Below the pieces are notes generated by a model. The model saw only the letters and a list, made by a program, of their open reading frames with translations, was not told where the DNA came from and did not search any database. A stretch of 64,000 nucleotides of DNA from Cesiribacteraceae bacterium YIM B00369 (GTDB lineage: Bacteria; Bacteroidota; Bacteroidia; Cytophagales; Cyclobacteriaceae). A program made the position numbers and the translations under genes. The stretch spans positions 239,682-303,681 of the forward strand of contig JAFMYY010000003.1 of the NCBI GenBank assembly GCA_017948555.1, in the 5' to 3' direction. Positions 35,834-45,715 of the stretch are shown here, piece by piece. Within the stretch, counting starts at the first letter, position 1. The number at the start of each line of letters is the position of its first letter.

Positions 35834-37219
35834 CTACAGTCCTTTTTCCTGCCCAGCTAAACCATTCAGGTATACTTCAATATTAGTGTACTGCCTGTCG
35901 AGGGTATATTCAGCCGCATCTGCAGGATCATCAGGATTAAGTTTATTTTCCCTCTCCCAAACATCCGGCATTCCATCCCCATCCTTGTCTGCCGGGGCGT
36001 CACCACTTTTTAGTTCCGGCCAGCCTCCTGCATCTTTTTGCGAATCGATAATTCCATCGCTGTTTTTACCATAAGTTGCGGCACCTGTACGGGTTTCTTC
36101 AACTACCCTGCTGTCAACAGCATCGCGTTTCAGGCTTGCACCAGCATTTGCCAGCACCTGCTCCCTGGCCATTTCCGCATTCTGCTCAGGAATAGCCACC
36201 ACCTCTATGGGGGAGTCCACAATAGCTGAATCAGGATGGTCACCAGCTACTCCTTTGCTGTTATCCCGGGTTACTTCAGTACTCCCCTCCATTATGTTTC
36301 CTTTTAAATAAAATCTCCCATAAGGAGCCCAGGGGTCCAAAATCCGTGTTTGCTTATCTTTCTGTGTTGCGGGGCCCGGTTTATAGTAGTTATTTACCAT
36401 ATTATGATTGCCCCTTTCCCCTGCATAAGAGCTGTTAATAACCCAGTTATAAACAACGTTATTCCTGAAATCGACTACTTCTTTTTCAGGCTGGTCCTGC
36501 AAAAGGGTTCTGGCTCCATTGAAACGTGGCAGCCGGCTCTTATGATGTGCCAGGAGATTATGGTGAAAAGAAGCTCCTTTACCGCCCCAGATACCACCAT
36601 ATCCATGGTCTCCTTTTTCATGAACAGATGCATTAAGGCTTTCCGTAATAATACTCCACTGCAGTGTAAAATTCTCATTATCGTAAAAGGAAGCGGCCTC
36701 ATCTGTACCCCAGCTGAAGGAGCAATGGTCCACAATAATATCCTTCTGCCTTAAAGCACTTATGGCGTCATCTTCAACATCAAAGCGATCGCCCATCCTG
36801 GAGCGGATATAGCGCAGAATAATATTATCGGCCTTAATTTTGATTGGATAATTGCGGATGGTAATTCCTTCCCCGGGAGCAGACTGGCCTGCAATGGTTA
36901 AATCACCCTGCTGAATTTCCAGGGGGGATTCCAGGTCAATATAGCCGCCCACATTAAAAACAATAATTCTCGGCTCCTGCATATTAACAGCTTCTCTTAA
37001 ACTGCCCGGCCCGCTATCGTTCAGGTTCGTAACCACCACTACTTTACCGCCACGGCCTCCGGTAGTATATTTACCAAAGCCTTCAGCTCCCGGAAAAGCC
37101 AGCACCTGCGATTCCTCACTCTCCGCTACTTCGGCTGTTTGCATGCCTGTTTGCTGTGTACAGCTTCCGGTAAGCACAAGCGCTAACCCTAATCCAAAAA
37201 AGTAAGCCTTCTTCCTCAT
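35834..37219 (-). CDS. PL1-type pectate lyase lipoprotein
   Basis: 461-residue lyase anchored by a lipobox (ALVLTGSC). It opens with LAFPGAEGFGKYTTGGRGG and carries IIVDHCSFSWGTDE, HGYGGIWGGKGASFHHN and HKSRLPRFNGAR, matching the catalytic half of the T9SS lyase at 23798. It ends soon after a DKDGDGMPDVWE calcium-type stretch, so it lacks the FN3, LamG and sorting domains. It is therefore a cell-bound counterpart, probably working on oligosaccharides after uptake or at the surface. Co-oriented with GH105 and DUF4861. Confidence 0.93.
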   Translation of the reverse strand: MRKKAYFFGLGLALVLTGSCTQQTGMQTAEVAESEESQVLAFPGAEGFGKYTTGGRGGKVVVVTNLNDSGPGSLREAVNMQEPRIIVFNVGGYIDLESPLEIQQGDLTIAGQSAPGEGITIRNYPIKIKADNIILRYIRSRMGDRFDVEDDAISALRQKDIIVDHCSFSWGTDEAASFYDNENFTLQWSIITESLNASVHEKGDHGYGGIWGGKGASFHHNLLAHHKSRLPRFNGARTLLQDQPEKEVVDFRNNVVYNWVINSSYAGERGNHNMVNNYYKPGPATQKDKQTRILDPWAPYGRFYLKGNIMEGSTEVTRDNSKGVAGDHPDSAIVDSPIEVVAIPEQNAEMAREQVLANAGASLKRDAVDSRVVEETRTGAATYGKNSDGIIDSQKDAGGWPELKSGDAPADKDGDGMPDVWERENKLNPDDPADAAEYTLDRQYTNIEVYLNGLAGQEKGL

Positions 37220-37287
37220 AATATTGTATTTATGCCATTCGGCAGACTCCCTCCACCTGCAGGTTCATATATGTTTTTTTAAACTTC

Positions 37288-38565
37288 TTATTTCGCCACA
37301 AAGCTTACTTTTACCGGTCTTGCTAATTTCCGTGCCGTTTTTTCCAGGTACTGCATAAACTCCTGTTCAGTTTTTATTCCTTCTTTTTCCAGCTCCCAGG
37401 CTGCCAGGTAGTAATACTCAAGCTTATCTCCGGAGGGCTTCAGTTTAACCACATGGCTATGCTCATCTTCAGTAAATTCCATAAAATCGCGGGGGCGAAA
37501 AAGAATTGCAAGGCCTACCTTATCATTATTAAGGCTTTGCTCCCCGTAGGTAGCCATATATCCCCAGGCATTTTCACTTCCCTTGCTGGTGGTAAGCTTT
37601 GCTTTTTTATCTTTTGTAAGGCCAGTACTGAGGTTTTCAGGCTTTCCTTCAATGCCCACCTGGTGATGCGTAAGCCTGCTGCCCGCATGTATGCTTAACT
37701 GCGAGTGAATATCCAGCTCCTGCCCGGCCACCTTCCAGCCATAATAACCGGTAAGGATGGATGAATAAATATCTCCGTTTTCAGTGATTACACTGATAAG
37801 ACTGTCTGTTTTATCTACCCGGATGGCTTTTTCACCATCATAGTATGCCAGTGAGCCTACACCTAATGCTTTGCCCACTTTAAGGATATCCATACCCCAG
37901 TCCTGTAAATTATGGTAAGAATCAAACCCATCCTGTCCTACATTCTGCAAAACCATTTCATCGGTTGTCTTTCCAAATACATCCACTCCGTTTCGCCAGT
38001 CCAGGTAAAAGCGGTAGCCCACCTTATCCGATTCCCAACCCGGTCCTTCATAGCGGATAAAGTAAGAGTGGTCAGTATGCTCATCAGGTACCCGAAGCGA
38101 ATCCACATTCTGAAATTGGCCGCCAATATATTTACGGTTTTCAAAATGACCTCCCACCCTGTGAGACAACTCAGCCTGGGTCCGTTTGGTATAGGAGCGT
38201 GGCTTTTCACCGGTTTCACTAAACCGTACAGTAAGCTTTCTTGATTCATTTGGCTTCAGCCTGTCCAGCAATATTGCCAGGCCGGCATTGTTCCTGTCCT
38301 TATCATTGTACTGTGCGGGGATTTCCTTTTTTCCATCCAGAACCACAAAAGCTTTTGAATTGAAAGAAGGATTATTTTTTTCCAGGTCTTCTTCTTTCAG
38401 AAGCACCAGTACATTTTCCCGCTGCTCTTTTAGGGGATTGCTTACTTCAACCACGAAAGATTTTGGATACTCCCTTTTGAAATTTTGAGAGAATGCCGGT
38501 TCAGCAATAAATAAGGCTAAAATTACTGCCAGGAAGGCCAGCTTAAAATTTTTGTTAATTTTCAT
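37288..38565 (-). CDS. DUF4861-family protein
   Basis: 425-residue secreted or periplasmic protein. The start at 38565 (MKINKNFKLAFLAVILALF, cleavage after AFSQ) is chosen because a longer frame to 38685 would read through an intrinsic terminator. The DUF4861 pattern is recognisable: YEGPGWESDKVGYRFYLDWR, GVDVFGK, a GQDGFDSYHNLQDWGMDIL block, and WKVAGQELDIHSQLSIHAG. Beta-rich, no known catalytic motif named. It is the first gene of the enzyme run that follows the sus operon, and DUF4861 proteins are found in uronic-acid polysaccharide loci, so it could be an undescribed pectin esterase, lyase or binding protein. Confidence 0.88.
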   Translation of the reverse strand: MKINKNFKLAFLAVILALFIAEPAFSQNFKREYPKSFVVEVSNPLKEQRENVLVLLKEEDLEKNNPSFNSKAFVVLDGKKEIPAQYNDKDRNNAGLAILLDRLKPNESRKLTVRFSETGEKPRSYTKRTQAELSHRVGGHFENRKYIGGQFQNVDSLRVPDEHTDHSYFIRYEGPGWESDKVGYRFYLDWRNGVDVFGKTTDEMVLQNVGQDGFDSYHNLQDWGMDILKVGKALGVGSLAYYDGEKAIRVDKTDSLISVITENGDIYSSILTGYYGWKVAGQELDIHSQLSIHAGSRLTHHQVGIEGKPENLSTGLTKDKKAKLTTSKGSENAWGYMATYGEQSLNNDKVGLAILFRPRDFMEFTEDEHSHVVKLKPSGDKLEYYYLAAWELEKEGIKTEQEFMQYLEKTARKLARPVKVSFVAK

Positions 38566-38620
38566 TTGAAGTTTAAATAAGTAAATAGCTCTGTGAAGAA
38601 GATAATGATGATTGAACGGG

Positions 38621-38653
38621 CATAAATAAAAAAAGGAGGCCCTTCCCTCCTTT
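38621..38653 (-). terminator. Intrinsic terminator after the susC-susD-SGBP operon
   Basis: Minus strand: AAAGGAGG, 6-nt loop, CCTCCTTT running into a T-run (TTTTTTTATTTA). It separates the sus genes from the DUF4861-led enzyme genes 140 bp on from the SGBP stop. No separate operator promoter was seen for the downstream genes, so partial read-through is possible. Confidence 0.85.
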
Positions 38654-38793
38654 GCGGCTGGAAGGACCTCTGCTTCATCTACCAATCAACTCACCAGATT
38701 TCAAATTTCTGATGGAAAAAATTAAACCAGTAATGCTGATTAAATAACTCACAGGATAGCAGGTTTTATTTTAAGAAATTCCCTGCCTTAAAA

Positions 38794-40371
38794 TCACCGT
38801 GGGTTAGCAACCTTTACATTAATAGAGAAATCATCATTTTTACCATCATTTAATACTACTTCCTTAAAGAGCATTAAGCCTTTCAAACCAGTTTCAGTTT
38901 CAAAGAATACCACATTACCGGGTTTTAACCCATTTAAACGAACCTGAAAGTCAGTTCCCGCTGAAATTCCTGATATAGTGGCGGAGTTCGCTTCTTTATA
39001 GAAAGCTTCACCGGCACCTTCAACCAATCGCAATTTTGTGGTATTTCTATAAGGCCAAACTACAGTTTTATAAAAATTATTATTAAGCCAGTCATGTCCT
39101 AAAGGAGAAAACATCGCCCAGTTATCCTCACCGTTAGTATCGGTTAACAGGAAATCTATTTTTCTGGCAAGCGCTTCATTATCTACAGGTTCTGTATAAT
39201 GATGTGCTGTTCCGTCCGTAGCATTAAATACGGTTTTCTGACCGGCATCAGCCCTGTCACCCTGTGCACTTAAAATTACATTTTCATATACGCTCAGGTA
39301 TGGATCATCAGCATTTACATTTACCGGCAGTCTGCGCTCCACTCTCTGGCCTACTATATCCGTTACTATTACTTTAATTGCTGTTAAGCCGAATTCATAG
39401 TTGATGTCATTTGCACTTAATTCGGTAGTATATACAAACTCATCGTCGAAAGTGGTAACTGTCTGACCAATCTGTACATCTTCACCCCAAAGCACTTTGT
39501 AGATGGCTACGGTTGCCAACCCTTCCAAAGCCTCCACTTCCATTGATACTGAAGGCTCTACTGTTGGACTGGACTTTAAGTCTGCCGCAACAACCTCTGC
39601 CGGGTCAAAAACAACAGTAGGTGCGGGAGCCGCGTCAATTACCTGCATATCCAGGCTGGTTTCAGTCCTGTTTCCCCGGTTATCAACAGCAACAATTTTA
39701 AATTGAGTTGCCTGCATTTCGTACGCCTGGTCATAATCAGGAGTAAATTCCACAGGATAGCTGGTTGTTCTTTCACCTAAATCCGTGGCCCGGCCTACTT
39801 CAACTTCATTTCCATCAGCATTAACCAGGTAATATGTAACAGATGCAACTCCCCAGTGAGAGTTTACATTTCCAATAATTGCAGGTCTTAAATTAACTGT
39901 TGGCCGGACATTAGCATTAATTACTGTTTCAGGAAAATCAACATACCTTGGGCCTGCTGTACCTCCCTTTGCAGAAATAGATAATTCCTTCTCTACTCTG
40001 CGCCCCTGAACATCTTCTGCTACAACTCTATAACCTGTTACATCGGGATAGTAAGCAGGAAGAGTATCTAATACAAACAAATAACCGGTTACAGTGGTAA
40101 ACTCGGTAACATCCATCAGCGTTTCACTCCCTGATGTTTTCAACAGATCTACCTGCACCAGTCTCAGCCCTGCATCAGACTGAACTGTACCTACTATACG
40201 TGTTCCGGCAGTTGAATCAAGATTCATTTCCTGCAAAGCCTCCTCTCTAAGGTTGAATGCTATTTTAGGAGGCTCATTTCTAACCACTTCATCATCTTCA
40301 CAACTGCTGACCAGTATTATGAAGGGAGTTAACATTAATAAAAGCAGCAAAAAGCTATATTTTCTTTTCAT
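38794..40371 (-). CDS. Surface glycan-binding lipoprotein (SusE/F position), Ig-like repeats
   Basis: 525-residue lipoprotein encoded right after susD. The start at 40371 (MKRKYSFLLLLLMLTPF, lipobox ILVSSC) is chosen over a longer frame to 40452. Three tandem about 100-residue Ig-like repeats are visible, each opening with an IAF/VDF/VVFDP strand and closing with an A.D..GRRVE- or VDNRGNRTE-like strand (about 35-135, 145-250, 255-360). A C-terminal about 140-residue domain (DFLLTDTNGEDNWAMFSP onward) may be the glycan-binding part. No close named family was recognised; the role as outer-membrane pectin-oligosaccharide binder is inferred from position and architecture. Confidence 0.85.
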   Translation of the reverse strand: MKRKYSFLLLLLMLTPFIILVSSCEDDEVVRNEPPKIAFNLREEALQEMNLDSTAGTRIVGTVQSDAGLRLVQVDLLKTSGSETLMDVTEFTTVTGYLFVLDTLPAYYPDVTGYRVVAEDVQGRRVEKELSISAKGGTAGPRYVDFPETVINANVRPTVNLRPAIIGNVNSHWGVASVTYYLVNADGNEVEVGRATDLGERTTSYPVEFTPDYDQAYEMQATQFKIVAVDNRGNRTETSLDMQVIDAAPAPTVVFDPAEVVAADLKSSPTVEPSVSMEVEALEGLATVAIYKVLWGEDVQIGQTVTTFDDEFVYTTELSANDINYEFGLTAIKVIVTDIVGQRVERRLPVNVNADDPYLSVYENVILSAQGDRADAGQKTVFNATDGTAHHYTEPVDNEALARKIDFLLTDTNGEDNWAMFSPLGHDWLNNNFYKTVVWPYRNTTKLRLVEGAGEAFYKEANSATISGISAGTDFQVRLNGLKPGNVVFFETETGLKGLMLFKEVVLNDGKNDDFSINVKVANPR

Positions 40372-40574
40372 CTTATTGTATTTAATATTTTTTAAACATG
40401 GATAGGTAATATTTAAATTAAATTCCCCGGCAAATAATACCAATTTGCACACAAGCCTGAGGCTCCTGATTCTAATTTAAAAAAGTAAAGGTAAGAATCC
40501 GGGAGAACACCTTTGATTTAAAGCAATATTCAGGCCTCTTCCCTTTACTTTTCCATGCTACTGTTTTTTAAGTA

Positions 40575-42311
40575 TTAATATCCGGGATTTTGAGCGTCTC
40601 CACCTACTCCCTGGTTCAACTGGATGGCAATAGCCGGAATTGGTCTTAATATTTTTAAGCCACCGCCAGTTCCCACAAACGGATTAACACCACTGTCGAA
40701 CCAGCGACGAACGCTGCGGTTATACACGCGGGTCCGGTCTATCAACGTACCTGTTCTTTTCAGGTCAAACCAGCGGTGATACTCACCTGCAAGCTCTCTG
40801 GCTCTTTCATTCAGAATGAAATGTATACCTGTACTTTCTGAAGGTGTATTTCCCAAAACATCTCCTGCAAGAACTTCTTCACCTACTTCCCTGGCTCCTG
40901 CTCTCCTGCGGACCTCATTGATCCTCTGAATTGCAAGAGCAGGCTCGCCTGCCTGATAATAGGCCTCAGCAGCAATTAAATAAGTTTCGCCAAGGCGGGC
41001 CAGGAAAATATCTCTTGTGCCACTTCTCTGGCTGAAAGCAGCCTGCGGATCGTCAAACTTCTTCACTGCAGGTGTTGGGTTAACAGTTGCCGGATGAGCT
41101 TCCCACTCCGGCGAGTATGGTATTATTGTGGTACGCCCGGGAACACCATCTACTACCCATTCAGTTACGTTTCTCCTTTGCCATGCAGCTATATCTGCCT
41201 GAGTTTCCCACCTTTGGGGGTAATAAAAGAGAACCGGTATTCCATCTCTGTTTTCAGGCTCTGTATAATAGCGGTAATATCCGATTTCATTTCTGCCAAT
41301 ATCATCTGCACTCAGGTATACCTCTGTCATGAAAGTGGCTTCCCAGCGCTCATCATTCGGATCGTTAAAAACATCAAATGTATACATGGTAGGAACCAGA
41401 CGATAAGAACGGTATGGATAACCATAAATCGTACCTTCTCCTCCTAAATATGGCCCATACCAATAATTTTGAGAATGGCCATCATTCAGCGGGTTTTGCA
41501 GTGAAGCCCTGCTGTACTGTACAGAGAAAAGAACCTCTTCATTTTCTTCATTGCCCGGGTAAAAAAGCTCTTCAAAAGAAATTGTCAGGCCCTGTCCTGC
41601 AATGGCTGCATCGGCATAGCGTGCTGCCACGGCGAAATCATCTTCTGCACTAAATGCTTCATAGCCACGGGTAAGGTGAACCTTTCCTAGAAAATGGTTG
41701 ATTACTCTTTTGTCCACTCTTCCTTCTTCAGTTGCTGTTTCAGGAACAAGCGCTAAAGCTTCTTCCATTTCAGTTATTATAAAGCTATACACTTCCTGAG
41801 CCGGGTCTCTTTCAAAACTCAGAATCGGCTCAGTTATGTATTCATCCACAATCGGCACACCTCCAAACGACTGTACAAGAAGAAAATAATAATATGCTCT
41901 CAGGAACCTTACTTCTCCTCTCCTTTGGTCCAGGGTGCCTGTTTCCTCAGTCAGGTCACTGAAATGTAAAGCAGTATTGGCACGTTGTACCGCATTAAAA
42001 AGGTTTCTATATAAGGACTCCACCTGCGAGTCCTCTGCTGAAAGTTCTCCGTATTCACTTATACCCGGGGGCTGATCGCTCCTGCCCTCAACCCACATAT
42101 CGGTACCGGCAACAAATACATAAGGATCGCCGCCATAGATATCGCGCAGGTTAGAATAAGTTGAATTTACCAGCGCTTCAAATCCCTCTGCAGTAGTATA
42201 GTATTCATTGGCCACAATACTGCCTGGATTTTGCTCCTCAAGATAATCGCTGCATCCGGTAGTAGCCAGCAGGCCCGCAAATACTAATGAATATATAAAT
42301 GTTTTTTTCAT
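40575..42311 (-). CDS. SusD/RagB-type outer-membrane glycan-binding lipoprotein
   Basis: Lid protein of the SusC/SusD importer, 578 residues from ATG 42311. Lipobox LLATTGC, then the SusD start SDYLEEQNPGSIVANEYYTTAEGFEALVNSTY, TPR-like helices (RRGEVRFLRAYYYFLLVQSFGGVP), and the C-terminal RND-type block (YLIAAEAYYQAGEPALAIQ, INEVRRRAG, ILNERARELAGEYHRWFDLKRTGTL). Six bp... short spacing after susC indicates one operon with it. The ligand is presumed to be pectin-derived oligogalacturonides from context. Confidence 0.97.
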   Translation of the reverse strand: MKKTFIYSLVFAGLLATTGCSDYLEEQNPGSIVANEYYTTAEGFEALVNSTYSNLRDIYGGDPYVFVAGTDMWVEGRSDQPPGISEYGELSAEDSQVESLYRNLFNAVQRANTALHFSDLTEETGTLDQRRGEVRFLRAYYYFLLVQSFGGVPIVDEYITEPILSFERDPAQEVYSFIITEMEEALALVPETATEEGRVDKRVINHFLGKVHLTRGYEAFSAEDDFAVAARYADAAIAGQGLTISFEELFYPGNEENEEVLFSVQYSRASLQNPLNDGHSQNYWYGPYLGGEGTIYGYPYRSYRLVPTMYTFDVFNDPNDERWEATFMTEVYLSADDIGRNEIGYYRYYTEPENRDGIPVLFYYPQRWETQADIAAWQRRNVTEWVVDGVPGRTTIIPYSPEWEAHPATVNPTPAVKKFDDPQAAFSQRSGTRDIFLARLGETYLIAAEAYYQAGEPALAIQRINEVRRRAGAREVGEEVLAGDVLGNTPSESTGIHFILNERARELAGEYHRWFDLKRTGTLIDRTRVYNRSVRRWFDSGVNPFVGTGGGLKILRPIPAIAIQLNQGVGGDAQNPGY

Positions 42312-42323
42312 CTTCAATCTTTA

Positions 42324-45300
42324 TTAAAATTTCAAACTTACTCCAAGTTGGTATGTTACAGAAGCATTTCCTGTTGACTCCAGCCCTTCGCTGGCCCATT
42401 CAGGATCAAAACCATCATAATCTGTAAATACAAAAGGATTTAAGATATTAGCATAAACTCTGAGGCCCTTCATATTCGCCCTGTCTAAAAGACTCTGGGA
42501 AAAAGTATAGCCAAACTGAATATTCTGAACCTTCACAAAAGAAGCATCCCTGTAAGGTCTGACTGTGTTCCAGAAGTTTCCTTCATTATTTGGTTGCGGG
42601 TATTCATTAGATGCACGTGCCCTTGTTACTTCATTTGCAGGCATGTAGTAATTTACATCTAATTTTGCCCGCCCTCTGTCATTGAACTGCAGCATAGAGC
42701 TTCCATGGAAAGGACTGTTTACATGTACACCTTGTCTTGTGAAAAGTGCAGCAGAAAGATCAAAGCCTTTGTAGGAAACACGGGTAGAAAAACCTCCTGT
42801 CCAGTCAGGCATTGGAGAACCAAGGATTGCATAATCATAGTTGTTTATTGCTGAATCCGGTACACCGTTAGGTCCTGACAGGTCTTTTACACGCGCCTGC
42901 CCTGGCAGCTGGTTATAAATTCTGGCTTGCTCTGCCTCATCTTCCTGCCAGATGCCATCAAATATATAGCTATAATTTACTCTAATTGGCTCACCTATAA
43001 ACCAGCGGTTCCCGACAAGATCTTCCTCTCCATTTAATAACTCTACAATTGCATTTTTATTTCTTGCAAAGTTAAATGTGGTTGTCCACCTGAAGTCGTT
43101 CGTTTGAATATTAACCGTGCGAAGTGACAGCTCAATCCCTTTGTTACTTACAGTACCTACGTTATCGGTAACAGAACCCCAGCCGGTTTCAATTGGCAGG
43201 TCTCTCTCAAGGAGAAGGCTTCTGGAAAGCTTGTCATAAAGATCCACAGTACCTGAAACCCTGCCCTGGAACAGGTCATAGTCAAAACCAAGGTTTACTT
43301 CTCTTGTTCTTTCCCAGGTCAGGCCTGAATTCACAATACCGGCAGGAGGAAACCCAAGGGCATTTGCCCCGCCTAAACTATAAAAGCTTGGGTTTGTCCG
43401 TACAAGGGCCTGAGTGGAGTAAGGATCAATATTATTGTTCCCGGAATACCCATAGCTTAACCGCATTTTCAAATGGTATAAGAAATCAACTCCCTGCAGG
43501 AAGTTCTCTTCTGACATGGTCCATCCAAGTGAGGCAGAAGGAAATGCTGCCCATTTATGACCTTCGGCAAGTTTTGAGGAACCATCCCAGCGATTTACCA
43601 AGGTAAAGGAATATCTATCCAGATAAGAATAGTTTAACCTGCCCATAAAGGATACCAGAGAAGTTTGGTTAAACCCACTCGCTACCGTTACATCTTCTTT
43701 ATTAGCTGTTCCTAAATTATGATAAAGTGATTCATACGGCAGGTTATTTGCCTGAATATCGCTGCTCTCATTACGGGTATAATAAAGACTGTACAATCCA
43801 GTAAAGCTAAAATTATGATCTCCCATCTGCTTTGTAGCGGTTACTGTATTATCCCAGTTATAGGAAAAGTTTTCAGCATCTCTTCTGCGGGCCGAAGGTA
43901 AACCACTGCTGGCACCTCTTTCAGTCATTGCACCCCAATATTCCCCTTGTCTCCTGTAGTTTATGTTTGGAGCAAATGCCGAACGTACCTCCAGCCATTT
44001 AACAGGTGAGTATGCCAGGAAGATATTACCAATTCCAAAAATCCGGCGGGTGTTATTCTCCGAATTCCAGTTTTCAAATAAAGGGCTCACAGAGCCTGTG
44101 TAACCCAGGTTATCATACTGCCCGGGCCTGAAAATAGGATCCCCAAGAGAATCGTAAGGAGGAACTACGGGAGCCATCCGGTAAGCATTTGTTACAGCCA
44201 TCGGGCTGCCACGCTCCATTTCAGAAAGAGAGAAGTTTACACTTGCTCCGGCAGACCAGCGGTCATTAATTTTATGATTTACGCTGGCTTTAAAATTATA
44301 CCGGTTGAACCAGTCCTTATCCAGGTTTCCGGTTTCTTCCTGATATCCAAGGCCAATTACATAATTCATTCCATTACTGCTGGTACCCGAAACATTTAAA
44401 TAATGGTTTTGCTGGTTACCCGTCTGCAGGAAAAAATCCGGCCAGTAGGTAAAGTCTCTGTTAGCAATCCGCTCTACTAAAGACGGACTCGCGCCTAACC
44501 CCACCCGTGCATCATAAGGAGCACCTGTTCTTAAAAGCGGAGTAATGAATGTATTCTGCCTGTACTCCATCCACTCTTCTCCATTCATAAAATCCGGCTG
44601 TCTGGCTTGCTGGCGTACACCATAATATCCATCATAAGATATAGTGGTTCCACCTTTTATGTTAGCTCCTTTTTTTGTCGTTACCTGCACAACACCGTTA
44701 GAACCACGGGATCCGTAAACTGCCGTGGAGGCAGCATCTTTCAGAATATCTATTTTCTCAATGTCCTGTGGATTCAGGAAATCTATATCATTTACAATCA
44801 CTCCATCCACCACATACAACGGACTTCCACCACTCAATGAACTTTGTCCCCTGATCTGAATGTTAAATCCGCCACCGGCCCTGCCTGAACCGGCAGAAAT
44901 ATCCACCCCGGCTACCTGGCCCTGAACACCCTGCAAAGGATTTACCGTACCTCTTTCGGCAATTTCTTCTCCACCTACACTTCCTATAGCACTGTTCAGT
45001 TCACTTCTCTTCTGAGTACCGTACCCTACAACCACCACTTCTGAAAGCTCCTCAACATCCGGCATAAGCGTAACATTAATGCTGGCCTGACTTCCAACCG
45101 TTACCTCTTCGGAAATAAACCCTACTGAAGAAAAAACAAGAACTGATTCCTGAGAAGGAACCTCAATAGTATAATTTCCATCTAAATCGGTAGTTGTACC
45201 CATTGAGGTATTTTTTACCCGGATAGTTACACCCGGAATGCCAGACTCATCCTCACCGGAAATTACCCGGCCTCTTACCTGTATAGCGGCCTGAGGAGCC

Positions 45301-45503
45301 TGAAATTCAAAAGTTTTGTAAACATTTACAACATTGGCTTCTGTCTTTTTAGTGTTACTGAGTTTTAAATTTTCTGCCGATGCATCTTCAGCATTCGCCC
45401 CGCCTGTGGGGAATATGGATACAAGTGAAAAAAGCAGGCTCCCGTAAAAAATACGCTTGCAGGGCCGTGTTACTGTTTTTCTGGGTTTAACATTCATCTT
45501 CAT
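42324..45503 (-). CDS. SusC/RagA-type TonB-dependent receptor of the pectin locus
   Basis: Outer-membrane importer of 1059 residues, full length. An ATG two codons in (45497) is an alternative start. A signal is followed by an unusually long linker before the carboxypeptidase-D-like repeat (GRVISGEDESGIPGVTI), then ELSEVVVVGYG, plug (LYVVDGVIVND, ILKDAASTAVYGSRGSNGV) and the barrel, ending FDPEWASEGLE and a terminal Phe. Works with the SusD 12 bp downstream. Its promoter carries a LacI-type operator at 45716-45727, linking uptake to the intracellular pathway genes. Confidence 0.97.
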   Translation of the reverse strand: MKMNVKPRKTVTRPCKRIFYGSLLFSLVSIFPTGGANAEDASAENLKLSNTKKTEANVVNVYKTFEFQAPQAAIQVRGRVISGEDESGIPGVTIRVKNTSMGTTTDLDGNYTIEVPSQESVLVFSSVGFISEEVTVGSQASINVTLMPDVEELSEVVVVGYGTQKRSELNSAIGSVGGEEIAERGTVNPLQGVQGQVAGVDISAGSGRAGGGFNIQIRGQSSLSGGSPLYVVDGVIVNDIDFLNPQDIEKIDILKDAASTAVYGSRGSNGVVQVTTKKGANIKGGTTISYDGYYGVRQQARQPDFMNGEEWMEYRQNTFITPLLRTGAPYDARVGLGASPSLVERIANRDFTYWPDFFLQTGNQQNHYLNVSGTSSNGMNYVIGLGYQEETGNLDKDWFNRYNFKASVNHKINDRWSAGASVNFSLSEMERGSPMAVTNAYRMAPVVPPYDSLGDPIFRPGQYDNLGYTGSVSPLFENWNSENNTRRIFGIGNIFLAYSPVKWLEVRSAFAPNINYRRQGEYWGAMTERGASSGLPSARRRDAENFSYNWDNTVTATKQMGDHNFSFTGLYSLYYTRNESSDIQANNLPYESLYHNLGTANKEDVTVASGFNQTSLVSFMGRLNYSYLDRYSFTLVNRWDGSSKLAEGHKWAAFPSASLGWTMSEENFLQGVDFLYHLKMRLSYGYSGNNNIDPYSTQALVRTNPSFYSLGGANALGFPPAGIVNSGLTWERTREVNLGFDYDLFQGRVSGTVDLYDKLSRSLLLERDLPIETGWGSVTDNVGTVSNKGIELSLRTVNIQTNDFRWTTTFNFARNKNAIVELLNGEEDLVGNRWFIGEPIRVNYSYIFDGIWQEDEAEQARIYNQLPGQARVKDLSGPNGVPDSAINNYDYAILGSPMPDWTGGFSTRVSYKGFDLSAALFTRQGVHVNSPFHGSSMLQFNDRGRAKLDVNYYMPANEVTRARASNEYPQPNNEGNFWNTVRPYRDASFVKVQNIQFGYTFSQSLLDRANMKGLRVYANILNPFVFTDYDGFDPEWASEGLESTGNASVTYQLGVSLKF

Positions 45504-45715
45504 TCATTTTTTCGTTAGTAGATGAGAAATTTATTAGTATAGTATAATTTCATAACAAATCAGTACTTATCAGCAAAGAATCTCCTGCACCAGGCTGATT
45601 TTTATTGATTTAATCTGCAATCGAATCCGGCAGATCAGCACAATTAAACCTTCTTTCTGAAGAATCAGAACTGACTGACATAACTTTAAACAGATGCAAA
45701 AAAATACCAAAACGT

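Noticed and set aside
45618..45629. GCAATCGAATCC as an operator near susC
   Set aside because: Only one half-site is present.
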